Below, piece by piece: positions 61,480 to 64,000 of a stretch of DNA of 64,000 bases; within the stretch, counting starts at the first letter, position 1; each line of letters opens with the position of its first letter. The notes beneath the pieces were generated by a model. It was not told where the DNA came from. It did no database searches and was given only the letters and a program-made list of their open reading frames with translations. Both the position numbers and the translations under genes were made by a program. The stretch is from Leeuwenhoekiella aequorea. Its GTDB lineage: Bacteria; Bacteroidota; Bacteroidia; Flavobacteriales; Flavobacteriaceae. The DNA is taken from NCBI RefSeq assembly GCF_004104375.1, contig NZ_QOVM01000007.1:124001-188000 (forward strand). The letters run 5' to 3'.

Positions 61480-62841
61480 TTAAACTTCTCGTGAGCTATC
61501 CCAAGCCTCAAGATATTGTGCTACTCGTTGTACAAACTGACCTCCTAAGGCACCATTTACCACGCGATGATCGTAAGAATGAGATAAGAACATTTTATGT
61601 CTAATTCCTATAAAATCACCCTCTGGAGTCTCGATAACAGCGGGTACTTTACGTATAGCTCCTAATGCTAGTATTGCTACTTGTGGTTGATTAATAATAG
61701 GAGTTCCCATTATACTGCCAAAGGTACCAACATTAGTAACCGTGTACGTACCTCCTTGAGTATCGTCTGGTTTTAGTTTACCCATACGCGCTCTAGTTGC
61801 TAAATCATTGACCGCTTTTGCCATTCCTACGAGATTCAATTGATCTGCATTACGAATTACAGGCACTATAAGATTTCCATCTGGCAAGGCAGCTGCCATC
61901 CCAAGATTAACATTTTTACGCTTAATTATTGTATCTCCGTCAACGGCAATGTTAATCATTGGGAAATCACGTATAGCCTTAGCTACAGCTTCCATAAAGA
62001 TGGGAGTAAATGTAAGCTTCTCACCTTCTCTTTTTTGAAAGCTACCCTTAATACGTTCTCTCCAGTTCCAGATTGCGGTAACATCAACTTCAATAAAAGA
62101 TTGTACATGTGCCGAGGTTTGAACCGAGGCTACCATATGCTTTGAAATCATTTTGCCCATGCGGGACATCTGAATAATTTCATCGGCACCATTCACAGAA
62201 ACTGGAGTTGCCATTTTAGATGCATTCTCTCCTGAGGAAGTCTCTGCCTTTTTATTTTCTGAAGATTTCTTTGCTGAAGATGCGCTTTCTTCTTTTCTTT
62301 TTTTGCCAGAAGCTACATAAGCCAAAATATCATCTTTAGTAACACGACCCTCAAGTCCGCTACCATCCAACTTATCTAACTCATCCTGACTAATCCCTTC
62401 TTGCTGCGCTATATTTTTTACTAGCGGAGAATAAAAACGCTCTCCGTCATTCGAAATTATCTGATTTGCAGAAACCTCGCTTTTTGCTTGGTTAACCAAA
62501 GATTCTGCTTCTTCTGCAGCTGTCTCTACTTCATTGTCATTTGAAGAATCTTCTGTTTCTTCTTTCGATTCTGAATTTGAACTAGAAGAAACTCCGTCTC
62601 CCGAAGTTTCTATAATTGCAATAGTTTGACCTACTTGAACAACATCATCTGGTCCAAATAATTTTTCTATTAATACCCCTTCAACTTCACTAGGCACTTC
62701 ACTATCAACTTTATCTGTAGCTATTTCTACTACGGGCTCATCAAGTTCAATAGTATCACCTACTTCCTTGAGCCAGTTTGTTACCGTAGCTTCTGCAACG
62801 CTCTCTCCCATTTTCGGTAACTTAAGTTCAAATTTTGCCAT
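61480..62841 (-). CDS. 2-oxo acid dehydrogenase E2 component (dihydrolipoamide acyltransferase)
   Basis: 453 residues. One lipoyl domain (1-80) has the lipoyl Lys44 in EIATDKVDSE. A Ser/Glu-rich linker follows, then a peripheral subunit-binding domain (about 136-176) and the catalytic domain (about 220-453). The active site reads DHRVVNG, with His425 but Asn429 where HxxxDG enzymes have Asp. E2 transfers the acyl group to CoA in pyruvate, 2-oxoglutarate or branched-chain dehydrogenases. E1 and E3 genes are not adjacent, so the complex is uncertain; a branched-chain type is likely. Confidence 0.92.
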   Translation of the reverse strand: MAKFELKLPKMGESVAEATVTNWLKEVGDTIELDEPVVEIATDKVDSEVPSEVEGVLIEKLFGPDDVVQVGQTIAIIETSGDGVSSSSNSESKEETEDSSNDNEVETAAEEAESLVNQAKSEVSANQIISNDGERFYSPLVKNIAQQEGISQDELDKLDGSGLEGRVTKDDILAYVASGKKRKEESASSAKKSSENKKAETSSGENASKMATPVSVNGADEIIQMSRMGKMISKHMVASVQTSAHVQSFIEVDVTAIWNWRERIKGSFQKREGEKLTFTPIFMEAVAKAIRDFPMINIAVDGDTIIKRKNVNLGMAAALPDGNLIVPVIRNADQLNLVGMAKAVNDLATRARMGKLKPDDTQGGTYTVTNVGTFGSIMGTPIINQPQVAILALGAIRKVPAVIETPEGDFIGIRHKMFLSHSYDHRVVNGALGGQFVQRVAQYLEAWDSSREV

Positions 62842-62925
62842 ATTCGTAATAAAAAGATTAGTGTGCTTTATTTTTTGCGAATTTAATAAAAAATAATGTT
62901 TTATTATTAGATATTTTTTACTCGC

Positions 62926-64000
62926 CTACCAACTTATAATTTCTCCCAACTCTAAAGAAGAATCGCTGCCTGCGATAAAATTACAATTTGAAGGGCGTAT
63001 GCGGAACCTATTTTGATTGTTTTTTAACAAACAGATACTCTCCAATATTGCTTCAATATTTAAGTCATTGAGGTCGTAGACAATAAGTGAATCTGTAACT
63101 CTCGATGCATTCAATTTTTCTAAACTGATGGTTTTCAATTCTTTTTCACTTAAAAAAAGACTATCATCTGCTGAGTTAATAGTATCAGTAACCCAAAATT
63201 TTACACTATTTAATGGTATTAATTTCTTTTTAGATTGAGGAGTCTTATGCGTTAATATCATCAGCTTTAGGGTTGTTTGTATTAACCAATTCGTTGCCGC
63301 ATTAGATTTATGATGTTTTCTATTAAAGATTTGCATTGCACCATAAAAACGCCTTGCATATACTTTATCCTTCAAACTGCTCTCTCCTTTAAAATGAAGT
63401 GCTTTAACAGATCCTAAATAGTAATTAGAATATCCTTGTTGAGTAAGTCTATAACTCAGATCTATATCTTCTCCATACATAAAATAATCTTCGTCAAAAC
63501 CTTGTAAATCTACATATACAGACCTCTTCAAAAACATTAAAGCGCCTACCAGCACTGGTACTGGACCATTTTCATCTTGAGCTAATTGGTTTGCATAATA
63601 GGTAGCGTTATCTCCTAACAATTTTTTCAATGAGACTTTTAGAGTCGGAAAATTACGCTTACTTTCTGGTAAATAATTCCCGGTGCCATCGATAAGCCTA
63701 GTACCTAAAGCTCCAAGATTTGAAATACCTTCGATGTATTCAAAAATCTTGGTAAAACAATTTTCGGGAATAACAACATCGGGGTTTAAAATACATATGT
63801 ATTCCCCTTTGGCATTAGCCACACCTTGATTGTTCCCCTTTGCAAATCCGACATTTTGAGTATTAGCAATTAATTTTATCTCCGGAAAATTTTCATTAAG
63901 CATAAAAATGCTTGAATCCTGAGAATTATTATCTACTACTATAATTTCTGAATCAATATTCACAAGTGCACGAGTAACGCTCTCTAAACACAATTGCAGA
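62926..64000 (-). CDS. Glycosyltransferase family 2 (N-terminus beyond the window)
   Basis: The frame is open to the right edge. At least 355 residues are present. The GT-A region has IIVVDNNSQDSS, FAKGNNQGVANAKGEYICILNPDVVIP (DxD as NPDV), and a later YFMYGEDIDLSYRLTQQGY. This is the rhamnosyl-type GT2 group used in O-antigen and capsule synthesis. The C-terminal 100 residues are outside the core and unassigned. The missing part should be about 10 to 20 residues. Confidence 0.9.
   Translation of the reverse strand, partial: LQLCLESVTRALVNIDSEIIVVDNNSQDSSIFMLNENFPEIKLIANTQNVGFAKGNNQGVANAKGEYICILNPDVVIPENCFTKIFEYIEGISNLGALGTRLIDGTGNYLPESKRNFPTLKVSLKKLLGDNATYYANQLAQDENGPVPVLVGALMFLKRSVYVDLQGFDEDYFMYGEDIDLSYRLTQQGYSNYYLGSVKALHFKGESSLKDKVYARRFYGAMQIFNRKHHKSNAATNWLIQTTLKLMILTHKTPQSKKKLIPLNSVKFWVTDTINSADDSLFLSEKELKTISLEKLNASRVTDSLIVYDLNDLNIEAILESICLLKNNQNRFRIRPSNCNFIAGSDSSLELGEIISW

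Noticed and set aside
1-64000. CRISPR arrays, tRNA or rRNA genes, prophage or defence islands
   Set aside because: No regularly spaced repeats, cloverleaf-forming gaps, integrases, phage structural genes or recognised defence genes were seen; intergenic gaps are all under about 220 bases.

Overview
The window is chromosomal DNA from a member of the Bacteroidota, almost certainly a flavobacterium. The evidence is as follows. It is AT-rich and densely coded. Shine-Dalgarno sequences are essentially absent before starts. Many genes carry the Bacteroidota promoter signature TTG-N19..21-TAnnTTTG. One gene encodes a type IX secretion C-terminal (gliding-motility-type) domain. There is a bacillithiol gene (bshC), and several families typical of this class (DUF5606, DUF4295, a probable DUF6495). 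I see no rRNA, tRNA, CRISPR array, insertion sequence or prophage. No gene-free stretch exceeds 300 bases.

Layout. 1-0.8 kb: end of a MacB/FtsX-type ABC permease. 0.9-2.5 kb: rpsF-rpsR-rplI operon plus a small conserved gene. 2.7-13 kb: housekeeping (LytTR regulator, priA, nadC, rlmH, a sterol-desaturase pair, ruvX-def-DUF5606-mazG). 13.2 kb: dapD. 14-18.9 kb: five envelope-polysaccharide genes (three glycosyltransferase families and a WaaP/Kdo-kinase-like protein) on strictly alternating strands. 19-23.9 kb: threonylcarbamoyl-AMP synthase, CCA transferase, heme A synthase, a pRiA4b ORF-3-like protein and a nucleoid-associated protein. 23.9-30.7 kb: uvrB, a T9SS cargo protein and a two-gene ABC exporter. 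30.7 kb: an orphan protein with an apparent atypical-kinase active site. 31.9-39.1 kb: trehalose metabolism (GH15 enzyme divergent from a fused TPS/TPP) and two secreted metallopeptidases. 39.3-43.7 kb: a carotenoid operon led by a B12-binding MerR photoreceptor-type regulator. 43.7-52.4 kb: bshC, M14 and M16 peptidases with an MscS channel between them, and a CarboxypepD_reg-like protein. 52.4-64 kb: rimO, an amidase lipoprotein, ftsY, rpmB-rpmG-DUF4295, an exonuclease-to-cinA operon, a 2-oxoacid dehydrogenase E2, and a glycosyltransferase cut by the window edge.

Most interesting is the carotenoid unit. Its first gene has the MerR DNA-binding domain and the W-x9-EH and ExH motifs of the adenosylcobalamin photoreceptor CarH. 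It is followed within about 10 bp steps by crtI, crtB, crtZ and a DUF2071 gene, and an inverted repeat overlaps its promoter. This suggests light- and B12-controlled zeaxanthin-type pigment synthesis, although no lycopene cyclase is visible here. Other points worth attention are the orphan kinase-like protein at 30.7 kb, a 19-bp hairpin six bases before a start codon at 51.38 kb, an HxxxNG (not HxxxDG) active site in the E2 acyltransferase, and a His-to-Asp change at a zinc-ligand position in the M28 peptidase.
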